From Candidatus Nitrososphaera evergladensis SR1 (GTDB lineage: Archaea; Thermoproteota; Nitrososphaeria; Nitrososphaerales; Nitrososphaeraceae): DNA of 64,000 bases. Numbering within the stretch: position 1 is the stretch's first letter; the number at the start of each line of letters is the position of its first letter. This document shows, in pieces, positions 33,611 to 41,240 of this stretch. Made by a program: the position numbers and the translations under genes. Under the pieces are notes generated by a model. The model was not told the origin of the DNA, searched no databases, and was given only the letters and a program-made list of their open reading frames with translations. The stretch spans positions 2,294,001-2,358,000 of the forward strand of contig NZ_CP007174.1 in the NCBI RefSeq assembly GCF_000730285.1, written 5' to 3'.

Positions 33611-33733
33611 ATGATGCTTGTACGCTGCTATACGTGTAACCGCGTCTTTGACATCGACAAGCCTGCCGAGCGCAAGGAAGCGATAAAGCACAGCCAGGCG
33701 TGCCACGAAATGACCCGCGGTTTTCGGGCTTGA
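33611..33733 (+). CDS. Very small zinc-finger-like protein (40 aa)
   Basis: A 40-residue frame starting with ATGATG, 11 bp after the preceding gene. It begins LVRCYTCNRVFD and ends with HSQACHEMTRG, giving a CxxC plus H/C-C-H set suitable for one zinc. The same small-protein design (single CxxC with a later His or Cys pair) appears three more times in this window. Likely co-transcribed with msrB. Confidence 0.6.
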   Translation: MMLVRCYTCNRVFDIDKPAERKEAIKHSQACHEMTRGFRA

Positions 33734-33750
33734 CGATTGTAAGGTACGAT

Positions 33751-33758
33751 TGTTAAAT
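33751..33758 (+). promoter_or_regulatory. TATA-like element for the YHS gene
   Basis: TGTTAAAT about 30-37 bp before the ATG at 33788. Confidence 0.4.
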
Positions 33759-33787
33759 ATCCGCATCAGTTTTACACAGATACAGAG

Positions 33788-33925
33788 ATGCCAAAAGATC
33801 CTATTTGCGGAATGGAAGTGAGCGAAGAATCGAAATTCAAGTCCAGAAAGGGCGGCCAGACGATCTACTTTTGCTGCCCGCATTGCAAGTCCAAGTTTGA
33901 CGTGGACCCTGCAAAATTTACGTAA
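33788..33925 (+). CDS. YHS-domain protein (45 aa)
   Basis: A complete 45-residue single YHS domain: DPICGMEVSEESKF, then IYFCCPHCKSKFDVDPAKF. YHS domains bind a metal ion (copper or similar) through the Cys residues and are found in copper ATPases, oxygenase partners and stand-alone metallochaperones. The gene lies just before a PadR-type regulator, with an operator between them, so it may belong to a metal- or stress-responsive set. Copper is inferred from the family. Confidence 0.85.
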   Translation: MPKDPICGMEVSEESKFKSRKGGQTIYFCCPHCKSKFDVDPAKFT

Positions 33926-33939
33926 GGCATATATTTCGG

Positions 33940-33969
33940 TATCGAGTATTCGATATCGATAATTCGATA
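33940..33969 (+). promoter_or_regulatory. Double palindromic operator before the PadR gene
   Basis: Two overlapping inverted repeats of the form TATCGA-N4-TCGATA occur at 33940-33955 and 33954-33969. They share the middle TA, and the second one ends on the A of the ATG start. An A/T-rich TATA element (CATATATTT) lies just upstream at 33928-33936. Binding here would block transcription start, so it is a likely PadR autoregulation site. Confidence 0.8.
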
Positions 33970-34394
33970 TGGGAATGTGGATGTTTGGTGAGATGCGCAG
34001 GAGGCGCGGATTGAGGATGTGGGTGATAACGCTGCTAGAGCGTTCGCCCAAGAACGGAGCAGAGATAATGGACGAGATGGAAATGATGACCAAGGGCTGG
34101 TGGAGGCCTTCGCCGGGATCGGTCTACCCCCTGCTTGAGAGCCTGGTACAGGAAGGATTCATCAAAAAGAGGGAGGATGGCAAGTACGAGCTGACGCAGA
34201 GGACAAAGGAAGACATGGGATGGCCCTATGGGTCCCACGCAGGCCAGCCAAGGACCGTGGAGGACATGCTCAAAGAGATAAGCGGCTATGTCTCTTATTT
34301 TGAAGATCTTGTCAAATCAGACAAGTCAAAGATAGAGCCGCAAAAGGAAAAGATAAAGGAAATAGCAGAAAGGCTGGCGGCACTGAGCAAATGA
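33969..34394 (+). CDS. PadR-family transcriptional regulator
   Basis: A 141-residue winged-helix regulator with a C-terminal helical dimerisation arm. The PadR N-terminus is clear: RRGLRMWVITLLERSPKNGAEIMDEME, GWWRPSPGSVYPLLESLVQEGFI and KKREDGKYELT (the wing). The C-terminal PQKEKIKEIAERLAALSK is a coiled coil. The start codon is part of a double palindrome, pointing to negative autoregulation. Neighbouring YHS and Cys-rich genes on the same strand are candidate targets. The effector is unknown. Confidence 0.92.
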   Translation: MGMWMFGEMRRRRGLRMWVITLLERSPKNGAEIMDEMEMMTKGWWRPSPGSVYPLLESLVQEGFIKKREDGKYELTQRTKEDMGWPYGSHAGQPRTVEDMLKEISGYVSYFEDLVKSDKSKIEPQKEKIKEIAERLAALSK

Positions 34395-34513
34395 CGCTGT
34401 TGCAGGTTCAATAGAATCAGGCAGCGGCAGTATTTTATTTGCCGGGCCTGCCAATATTTTTTTCAGTTTGCCAAGGTGACAAAAAGTTGTGTAAACTAAT
34501 CTACATCCGGTTG

Positions 34514-34520
34514 CTTAAAT
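34514..34520 (+). promoter_or_regulatory. TATA-like element for the small zinc-ribbon gene
   Basis: CTTAAAT, 25-31 bp before the ATG at 34545. Confidence 0.5.
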
Positions 34521-34544
34521 CGAAATTCCATTAACTAACCCTCT

Positions 34545-34676
34545 ATGACAAAGGAATTCTGCCACTTGTGCAAGGATGGAGGAAAAGAGTGCGTCGAGAT
34601 AGACGAGAGCAGGGAAGTAGCCATGATGAAAATTCATCCCAGGTGCTCAGTCTGCGGCCGGCTGCTTGTGCAGTGA
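34545..34676 (+). CDS. Very small zinc-ribbon protein (43 aa)
   Basis: A 43-residue frame with FCHLC and CSVCGRLL separated by 26 residues, so four cysteines that can hold one zinc like a ribbon. Another Cys lies in GGKECVEID. A promoter-like element is present at the right distance, and the frame is complete with its own stop before gatB on the other strand. This is the fourth tiny metal-binding protein in the 29-35 kb stretch. Function unknown. Confidence 0.65.
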   Translation: MTKEFCHLCKDGGKECVEIDESREVAMMKIHPRCSVCGRLLVQ

Positions 34677-34696
34677 GATAAATGAATGATAAATAA

Positions 34697-36136
34697 TCAG
34701 GATTCCCGGAGCTTTTTGTTTATCAGCTCAAGCGCGGTTTTCGGGTCCGCACGGCCCCTTGTATGCTGCATCACTTTGCCAAGCAAAAAGTTGGCCGCAG
34801 CAGGATTCTTTTTTGCGTCTGCAACTGCCGCCGTTTCTGCTGCAAAGACAGCATCGATTGCCTGAGCAAGCGCGCCGGCGTCGTCTATCTTAGACGCCTG
34901 CGTCTTTTTGGCCACCTGCGAGGGCATCTCGCCAGTCTTTACCACCTGGCCCAGGATTTGCTTTGCGGTCGCGCGGTTTATGGTATTCTGCTCCACCAGT
35001 TTGGCAAGGTCGGCAATGTGCTCTGGCCCCACCTTCAAGCCGGCAAGCATGGCGTGCTGCTCCTCCTTGGCCTTTTCATCTACAAAGCCCATGAGGTCCG
35101 TCACTATCCAGTTTGCAACCTCTTTTGGTGAGTTGTAGATCTTTATTGCCGACTCGAAAAAGTCGGCAAGCTCTTTGTTGTCTATCAGCACCTGCGCAAC
35201 GTGAGGGGTCAGGCCAAGTGACGAAACAAACCTAGCTTTTCGCGCGTCTGGAAGCTCGGGCATCGACTGTTCAAGCGACGAGATAAAACCTGCGCCCAGC
35301 TCTATTGAAGGTATGTCCGGCTCGGGGAAATAGCGGTAGTCCTGCTCTTCCTCTTTTGACCTTGACTCTTTTGTCACCTTGCGCGCGTCGTCCCAGTGCC
35401 GAGTTTCCGCTTTCACTTCGATGTCGCGGGAGACCATCGTCTTTTGCCTCGCCATCTCGTAGCGGAGCGCCTTTTCCACCTCGGAAAACGACCCGACGTT
35501 CTTTATCTCGACGCGGTGGCCGCCGGCGACTGAAACGTTTGTGTCGCAGCGCACCGACCCTTCAAGCCTAGTGTCGCAGACTCCAAGGTGCTCTACTATC
35601 GACGTTACCTTGTTCAGAAACTCCCTTACATCCTTTGGGTCCACAAAGTCCGGCTCTGTCACAATCTCTACAAGGGGCACGCCGGCGCGGTTATAGTCGA
35701 CAAGGGTGTAGGTGCTCTTTTCCATGCTGCCACCTTCGTAGACCAGCCTGCCGGGGTCCTCTTCCAGCTGCACCCGGCGCATACGCACCGACTTGCCGTT
35801 TCCGTATTCCAGCTTGCCGTCGACTCCGATGCTCGTTATGCCGTAGGCGTTGTACTGCGTGAGCTGGAAATTCTTTGGAAGGTCAGGGTAAAAGTAGTTC
35901 TTGCGGTAGAACATTATCTCCTCTGGGACCTTGCAGCCAAGGGCAAGAGATATCATGCCGGCAAACTCGACCGCCTTTTTGTTCAAAAGAGGCAGAGTGC
36001 CGGGCAGGCCCGTGCAGGTCGGGCAGATGTTGGCGTTAGGCTCTTTGCCGCGATAGTCGCAGCTGCATGGGCAGAACAGCTTGCTCCTTGCGCCAGTAAG
36101 CTGGCAGTGGATTTCAAGGCCTATCTTGTATTCCAT
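34697..36136 (-). CDS. gatB: Aspartyl/glutamyl-tRNA(Asn/Gln) amidotransferase subunit B
   Basis: A 479-residue kinase-like subunit that phosphorylates the Asp or Glu on mischarged tRNA before amidation. The signature YKIGLEIHCQLTG, then KLFCPCSCDYRGKEPNANICPTCTGLPGTLP (zinc cysteines), RKNYFYPDLPKNFQLTQY, and the C-terminal GatB/YqeY helical domain with TINRATAKQIL are all present. Length fits the family. It is the last gene of gatC-gatA-gatB, with a 2-bp gap from gatA. Confidence 0.96.
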   Translation of the reverse strand: MEYKIGLEIHCQLTGARSKLFCPCSCDYRGKEPNANICPTCTGLPGTLPLLNKKAVEFAGMISLALGCKVPEEIMFYRKNYFYPDLPKNFQLTQYNAYGITSIGVDGKLEYGNGKSVRMRRVQLEEDPGRLVYEGGSMEKSTYTLVDYNRAGVPLVEIVTEPDFVDPKDVREFLNKVTSIVEHLGVCDTRLEGSVRCDTNVSVAGGHRVEIKNVGSFSEVEKALRYEMARQKTMVSRDIEVKAETRHWDDARKVTKESRSKEEEQDYRYFPEPDIPSIELGAGFISSLEQSMPELPDARKARFVSSLGLTPHVAQVLIDNKELADFFESAIKIYNSPKEVANWIVTDLMGFVDEKAKEEQHAMLAGLKVGPEHIADLAKLVEQNTINRATAKQILGQVVKTGEMPSQVAKKTQASKIDDAGALAQAIDAVFAAETAAVADAKKNPAAANFLLGKVMQHTRGRADPKTALELINKKLRES

Positions 36137-36138
36137 CT

Positions 36139-37575
36139 TTACAGGTCAGGGCTCCTCTGCACCTTGGCGACGCTTTCAAACGTATAAGCGGCGTCAAACA
36201 TTGTCTGCTCGGAAAACTCGTCGGCCATGAACTGCAAGCCTATGGGCAGGTTGTTGTTTGAAAAGCCGGCCGGAACCGAGATCGCCGGGATGCCTGCGAG
36301 GTTTGCCACCACAGTGTCAACGTCAACGAGGTACATCTTTAACGGGTCGTCTACCTTTTCGCCTATAGGAAACGGCAGGATCGGCATCGTCGGACCTATC
36401 AACACATCAAACTGCGTAAACAGGGATTTCAGCTCGCGCCTCAAAAGCGAGCGCACCTGCTGCGCCTTTAGGTAGTACTTGCCGTAATAGCCTGACGAAA
36501 GCACGTACGAGCCGGTGATTATCCTGCGCTTGACCTCCTCGCCAAAGTTGCTCCTGCTCTTTGCAAAATACGAGTTCCACTCGTAGCCGTCAGGGCTCAT
36601 GTCAAAGCCGTAGCGGACGTTGTCATAGCGGGCAAGGTTGCTTGATGCTTCCGCCATCGCTATCGTGTAGTATGATGCAAGCGCGTACTGCACAGACGGC
36701 ATGGAAGCCTCGGCGCACCGGCAGCCTTCTTTCTCAAGAGTGTCATAGGCGCTGTACACTATCTTTGACACTTTGGGATCCGCATCTTCGACAAACTCTT
36801 TGACGAGCCCTACGCGGAGAGGCATCTTGCTTACAAGGTACGACGGCTTGCCGGGCGCAGTGGTATGGTCGTTGTCGTCCTGGCCTGCCATGGCGGCAAG
36901 CGTGGCCGCAACGTCTGCGACCGTCCTTCCGACCGGGCCGACCTGCTCCAGGCTGTTTGCGTATGATATCAGCCCGTACCTGCTTACCAGACCGTACGTC
37001 GGCTTTAGCCCCACTACAGAGCAAAAGCTTGCAGGGCACCTTACAGAGCCACCGGTGTCAGAGCCAAGCGATATGGCGCATTCAAGCGCCGCGACGCTTG
37101 CCGCGCTCCCGCCCGACGAGCCCCCCGGCACCCGGGAGATGTCCCACGGGTTTCGGGTCGGGCCGTTTCTACTGAATTCTGTGGTTGAGCCCATCGCAAA
37201 CTCGTCGAGGTTTGCCTTGCCGATGACGATTGCGCCGGCGTCCTGCAATCGTTTGACAACGGTCGCGTCGTACGGAGGGACATAGCCGTCAAGCATCTTT
37301 GAGGCGCACGTCGTCCTGATGCCTTTTGTAGAAATATTGTCCTTGATGCTTACTGCAACGCCGGCAAGAGGGCCGGCGGCTTCTCCGTCTCGGATCTTTT
37401 TGTCAAGGGCGCGTGCCTGCTCTACTGCGCCCTTGCTGTTCACCGTTACAAGGGCGTTTACCTTTGGCTCGACGACTTCGATGCGCTCCAGTATTTGATG
37501 AATGTACTCCTCGGCGGAAAACTCGCGGTTTTTCACGCCGTTTGCAACCTGCGAAGCGTCGAGCCTGTACAGCAA
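36139..37575 (-). CDS. gatA: Aspartyl/glutamyl-tRNA(Asn/Gln) amidotransferase subunit A
   Basis: A 478-residue amidase-signature enzyme that supplies ammonia from glutamine. The Ser-cisSer-Lys triad is visible: K78 in VSIKDN, S153 in VPGGSSGGSAAS, and S177 in GSDTGGSVRCP. YGLISYANSLEQVGP and ISVPAGFSNNNLPIGLQ follow. Archaea use GatDE for Gln-tRNA, so GatCAB with a non-discriminating AspS is mainly for Asn-tRNA. It lies between gatC and gatB. Confidence 0.96.
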   Translation of the reverse strand: MLYRLDASQVANGVKNREFSAEEYIHQILERIEVVEPKVNALVTVNSKGAVEQARALDKKIRDGEAAGPLAGVAVSIKDNISTKGIRTTCASKMLDGYVPPYDATVVKRLQDAGAIVIGKANLDEFAMGSTTEFSRNGPTRNPWDISRVPGGSSGGSAASVAALECAISLGSDTGGSVRCPASFCSVVGLKPTYGLVSRYGLISYANSLEQVGPVGRTVADVAATLAAMAGQDDNDHTTAPGKPSYLVSKMPLRVGLVKEFVEDADPKVSKIVYSAYDTLEKEGCRCAEASMPSVQYALASYYTIAMAEASSNLARYDNVRYGFDMSPDGYEWNSYFAKSRSNFGEEVKRRIITGSYVLSSGYYGKYYLKAQQVRSLLRRELKSLFTQFDVLIGPTMPILPFPIGEKVDDPLKMYLVDVDTVVANLAGIPAISVPAGFSNNNLPIGLQFMADEFSEQTMFDAAYTFESVAKVQRSPDL

Positions 37576-37576
37576 C

Positions 37577-37861
37577 CTAGACCATCCTCGGGCCCTTTAC
37601 AAAGCCGTCCTTGCGGTACTTTGTTCCAAGAGTGTCGGCGCCAAACGCGCGCTCTTCGTCCTGGCGCAGTTCAGAGAACTTTTTCTTTGACTTGATGACC
37701 TCGGCTTTTTCAAGCGGGATGGTGTCCAGTCTGTCAAGGTACGCGATTATCTGCTCTATCTGCGAGGTGTACTTGGCAAGCTCCTCGTCTGACAGCTCTA
37801 TCCTGGAGAGCCAGCCAAGATGCCTCACCTCTTCTCTTGTCACTTTTGCTGTTGTTGTCAT
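37577..37861 (-). CDS. gatC: Aspartyl/glutamyl-tRNA(Asn/Gln) amidotransferase subunit C
   Basis: A 94-residue small subunit that wraps around GatA and GatB to stabilise the complex. TREEVRHLGWLSRIELSDEE, IEQIIAYLDRLDTIP and a C-terminal DGFVKGPRMV match GatC. The ATG at 37861, four bases after the aspS stop region, gives the normal length; the frame is open upstream to 37885 inside aspS but without support. The gene order aspS-gatC-gatA-gatB shows a dedicated transamidation operon. Confidence 0.93.
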   Translation of the reverse strand: MTTTAKVTREEVRHLGWLSRIELSDEELAKYTSQIEQIIAYLDRLDTIPLEKAEVIKSKKKFSELRQDEERAFGADTLGTKYRKDGFVKGPRMV

Positions 37862-37865
37862 TTCT

Positions 37866-39266
37866 CTATGGCGCCAGCCTGTCAATGTCGCGGGGGTAGA
37901 ACGTCGCGTCGCGTATGTTCTCTATTTTTGCCAGTGCCATGAGCAGTCTTTCAAGGCCCATGCCAAAGCCGGCGTGGGGCGGGACTCCAAAGTCAAATAC
38001 GCGAAGGTGATAGTCAAAGGCGTCCGGCTTTAGCCCCTGCTTTTGCATCCTCTCTATCAGTTGATTCTTGCGGTTAATCCTTGTGCTCCCGGACGACATT
38101 TCCAGAGGCCCGTACATCAGGTCGAACGACTCGCACACCTTTGGGTCGTCGGCCCTTGGCTTGACGTAGAACGGCTTGGTCGATGTCGGCCAGTCGACGA
38201 TAAAATAGAACCCGTTGAGGCGCTCGTCCTGCAGGCTCTTCATCACCTGCGGCGAGATGTCGTCGCCCCACTGGATGCGCTCGCCGGCCTCCTGCAGCTT
38301 GTCGATGAGGTCAGAGTACGAGTATTTTGGGAACGGCAGCTCAAGGGCGGGCATTGCAATTTCCAGAAACTCCAGGTCTGCCTTGTTGCGGTCCTTGACC
38401 GAGTCGATGATGTGGATTATCATTCGCTCAAGGAGCGCCATGACGTCGCCATAGTCGGCAAAGGCGCGCTCGACGTCTACGGACGTGGCTTCTGACAGGT
38501 GGCGGTTTGTGCGCGACGGCTCGGCGCGGAATATCGGGCCTATCTCAAAGACGCTCTCAAAGGCCATCGTCAGCTGCTCCTTGTAAAGCTGCGGGCTCTG
38601 GGCAAGAAACGCCTCGCGGTCGTAGTAGAATATCGGGAACAGCGCGGCTCCTCCTTCCGTCGCTGTCGCTATCATTTTGGGCGTGCTGACTTCGGCAAAA
38701 TCCTGCCGCGACAGGAACTCGCGGATTGCGTTCACCACGGTCTGCCGGATGCGAAATATCGAGCCCAGCTGCTGCCTCCTCAGGTCGACTGCGCGAAGGT
38801 CAAGGCGGGTGTCGATGCCAACAGGCGACGACTTGCCGGTGGTCATGAAAGGCGCGGCCTTTTTTGCCACCGAGAACGCCTTTATCTCTGCCGGCACGAC
38901 CTCGGCTCCGTTTGGCGCCTTTTCCTGCGGCCTCACCTTGCCGCGCACGCCTAGCGAGGTGTGCTCCTTGACTTCCTTGGCAAGGGCGAACAGCTGCTCG
39001 CCCACCTCGCTCTTTTTGGCAGTCACCTGGACTTCGCCATGCATGTCCTTGATTATAATGAATGAGATATTGCCATGGTCGCGCACGCTTGACACCCAGC
39101 CCATTATCACGACCTCCCGGTCTGCCATCGCAGGGCCCACTTCCTTTGAGTAGTGGGTGCGCCTCCACTGGCCCAAGTCTTCTTCCTTCAGCAGTTCTTC
39201 TTCCAAATTAAATAGGCGTGTTTGTACTGTAGAGGTTATTAATTTAACCGAAAAGTCAAGGTGCAA
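37866..39266 (-). CDS. aspS: Aspartyl-tRNA synthetase, archaeal type (probably non-discriminating)
   Basis: A class II synthetase of 436-466 residues charging tRNA-Asp and probably tRNA-Asn. It has an N-terminal OB fold (REVVIMGWVSSVRDHGNISF), then motif 2 (FRAEPSRTNRHLSEATSVDVE) and motif 3 (GFGMGLERLLMAL). The longest frame starts with TTG at 39266, but a TATA-like TATTTAAT near 39207-39214 lies inside it; a TTG at 39176 (before GQWRRTHYSKEV) would match usual archaeal AspS N-termini. It is upstream of gatCAB, which supports a mischarging route to Asn-tRNA. Confidence 0.93.
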   Translation of the reverse strand: MHLDFSVKLITSTVQTRLFNLEEELLKEEDLGQWRRTHYSKEVGPAMADREVVIMGWVSSVRDHGNISFIIIKDMHGEVQVTAKKSEVGEQLFALAKEVKEHTSLGVRGKVRPQEKAPNGAEVVPAEIKAFSVAKKAAPFMTTGKSSPVGIDTRLDLRAVDLRRQQLGSIFRIRQTVVNAIREFLSRQDFAEVSTPKMIATATEGGAALFPIFYYDREAFLAQSPQLYKEQLTMAFESVFEIGPIFRAEPSRTNRHLSEATSVDVERAFADYGDVMALLERMIIHIIDSVKDRNKADLEFLEIAMPALELPFPKYSYSDLIDKLQEAGERIQWGDDISPQVMKSLQDERLNGFYFIVDWPTSTKPFYVKPRADDPKVCESFDLMYGPLEMSSGSTRINRKNQLIERMQKQGLKPDAFDYHLRVFDFGVPPHAGFGMGLERLLMALAKIENIRDATFYPRDIDRLAP

Positions 39267-39350
39267 GGCAGACAGACGAGAAGACAGGCTGCCAGCATTG
39301 CTTCAAAATAGTAATAAAAAGAAAAAGAAAAGATTTTGCCCTCTAGTTTG

Positions 39351-39980
39351 TCACATGCCGCCGCCCTCGGTCATGTTCATGCCGCCACCACCACCGCCTT
39401 CAGCACCACCTTGTTCCGCTGCTGCAAGGTTGGGCATTATTTCATCGACGCCTACAAACACCGTGCTAGTATCAGTCAGTTGCACGTCCTCGCTGCCTGC
39501 GTTCTTGATGGCAACGTCGGTGATTATTGGATTGTTCGGGTCGTCATGGGATGCTATGTCTACATGATACATGCACTGCTCCCCCGGAGTTGACAACTGC
39601 GAAACGAACTCGAGATTTGCAGGCTTTAGGTCAGGTGCCTGCCCGATCAACACCTGCACTGAAGCATTGTGCTGGGCATCGCAGGGAACTTGTAGCGCAA
39701 TATGACCCTTCATTATATGGTACGGCGTGGCGTCATATACATGCATAAAGCCGCCTGCGGGAATGGTCAGAGGCCCCGTTAACAAGACAGAATCCCTTGC
39801 TATCGTGCTCTCCCCCACTACCACCTGCGCGTTGGCCGTCCCTATTGTTGTTGTCACCCAGGCAGCCGAAAATGCCGCCGTTAATAATATGCCGGTCATT
39901 GCAGTCGCCAAAAATCTATGTTTGGTCATCATTGATGCCTTGATTTTGGTGCCGCTGTCGCCTTGAGACATCCTCGTCAT
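39351..39980 (-). CDS. Exported Gly/Met-rich protein, unknown function
   Basis: A 209-residue secreted protein. The signal peptide lies at about 20-50 (ATAMTGILLTAAFSAAW, TANAQ cleavage), then one beta-rich domain (GPLTIPAGGFMHVYDATPYHI, CDAQHN, VSQLSTPGEQCMYHVDIAS) with two cysteines that may pair. It ends with a glycine/methionine tail (GGGGGGMNMTEGGGM) of the kind that binds Cu(I). A CTTTAA element 27 bp upstream of 39980 supports this start. No family recognised. Confidence 0.7.
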   Translation of the reverse strand: MTRMSQGDSGTKIKASMMTKHRFLATAMTGILLTAAFSAAWVTTTIGTANAQVVVGESTIARDSVLLTGPLTIPAGGFMHVYDATPYHIMKGHIALQVPCDAQHNASVQVLIGQAPDLKPANLEFVSQLSTPGEQCMYHVDIASHDDPNNPIITDVAIKNAGSEDVQLTDTSTVFVGVDEIMPNLAAAEQGGAEGGGGGGMNMTEGGGM

Positions 39981-40328
39981 ATATTTTTCAATGGCTCGAT
40001 CTTCTTTAAGGATGTCTCACATGTTTTCCTAAGAAATATGCGGTAATTGCTTGAACTGGCTGCAAGTATGGCAAATTTACGATATGCAAGCATAGCATTA
40101 ATTTTTTCCTTCAGCGCTGCCAAGAGCCTTTGACCGGCATTAGCTGTCAGATGCTTTTTCCACAATGTCTGCAAAAAACTCGCTTCAGCGTCATTCCACA
40201 TACACGCATATCCACATCTTGGAGCAGAGTTTCTAGAGGCTGCTAACGTTTCAAAGAATTTGCGTAACTAAGAACATGCTAGAAATCCGTGCTACAAAGC
40301 ATATATCCTATAATGGGTTTTTCATTCC
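39981..40328. other. Intergenic region between divergent exported-protein genes
   Basis: About 348 bp between two divergent genes. It holds the TATA-like elements of both (near 40003-40010 on the minus strand, 40300-40307 on the plus strand). A 74-codon minus-strand frame at 39977-40201 has no recognisable features and overlaps the promoter, so I do not call it. Nothing else is evident. Confidence 0.5.
40300..40307 (+). promoter_or_regulatory. TATA box of the exported protein gene at 40329
   Basis: CATATATC lies 22-29 bp before the ATG at 40329, in the leaderless range. Confidence 0.55.
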
Positions 40329-41240
40329 ATGAATAGCGTTTCTGCAATCCTCTTGCTTGGACTTTTGTCATTTGGCGCCATAATCTCTTCTTCTGCAAAA
40401 CCAGCCTTTGCCCACACGTTTAGCGGAGACGAAAGCGCGACATTTCTTGCCAAGGTCGAGGGATTAAAGGTCGAAATAAATCAGATTGGCAAGAACATCT
40501 CAAATTCTTCTCTTGTCAAGTGGCACGTCGACAAGATCGGCGAATTCTGGAACGCAAACGATACCAAGGAAGTCGCCGAAAGAAATCAGCGCGTTGCCAA
40601 TGATGTTACCACAGGTCTGGATAAACTCTTTTCAGAAGTTAACAAGACAAACCCCGATCCTGCAGTGGTCAACCAGACGGCAAGCGGCCTGCAAGATACC
40701 CTTGGAGAGGTCGTATCCGTAAGGATTGACAGCTCTGCGCTACAGAATGCAACTGTAAATGCTCTTGCCTTGAGAAGCGTGCTGGATGAAACTCTGGAAG
40801 ATTATGGAATAGCAACGGGCGTGTCGGAAGAAGAAGAGGAGGAGGGCGGCAACAGCACTTCAGCGGCCAACCAAGCAGCGGAAGCAACGACAGGTCCGGC
40901 CAAAATAGTCAACATGGCGGCATACCAGACGGCGCAGGGACTTGCAGCATCTGCAACTGGCATGTTTGACAAGCTAAAGACAATGTCGTCAAGTAACGCT
41001 ACATCTGCAATAGGTGAGATCGACAAGGGATTAAAAGACCTGCAAAAGGCTATCGCAGACAAGGCACCACTTGACGACGCAAAGAAAATAGTCGACGGCA
41101 CTATCAACCCTAACTTGCAGGCCGCGTACAGGCTGCAGGTAGTCCCAGAGTTTCCGGTGCCCTTGCTGATGTCCGTGGGCGCTATCGCAGCCGTCGTGGT
41201 AATTACAAGGTACTACAGGCATTTTCGCAGAGCTAGCTGA
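40329..41240 (+). CDS. Exported helical protein with PEF-type C-terminal sorting signal
   Basis: A 303-residue protein with a signal peptide (residues 1-28, ending AFAHTF) and a long helical domain starting TFSGDESATFLAKVEGLKVEI. An acidic stretch EEEEEEGG (around residue 170) splits the domain in two. The C-terminus is VVPEFPVPLLMS, a hydrophobic helix and RRAS, a PEF-CTERM-like tail processed by archaeosortases. The protein at 57857-58789 is its paralogue, with the same HxFSGDESAxFLAxV opening. Function unknown; surface location is inferred. Confidence 0.78.
   Translation: MNSVSAILLLGLLSFGAIISSSAKPAFAHTFSGDESATFLAKVEGLKVEINQIGKNISNSSLVKWHVDKIGEFWNANDTKEVAERNQRVANDVTTGLDKLFSEVNKTNPDPAVVNQTASGLQDTLGEVVSVRIDSSALQNATVNALALRSVLDETLEDYGIATGVSEEEEEEGGNSTSAANQAAEATTGPAKIVNMAAYQTAQGLAASATGMFDKLKTMSSSNATSAIGEIDKGLKDLQKAIADKAPLDDAKKIVDGTINPNLQAAYRLQVVPEFPVPLLMSVGAIAAVVVITRYYRHFRRAS

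Noticed and set aside
39977-40201. 74-codon frame on the minus strand upstream of the Gly/Met-rich exported protein
   Set aside because: It overlaps the promoter of that gene, lacks a recognisable family and has unremarkable composition.
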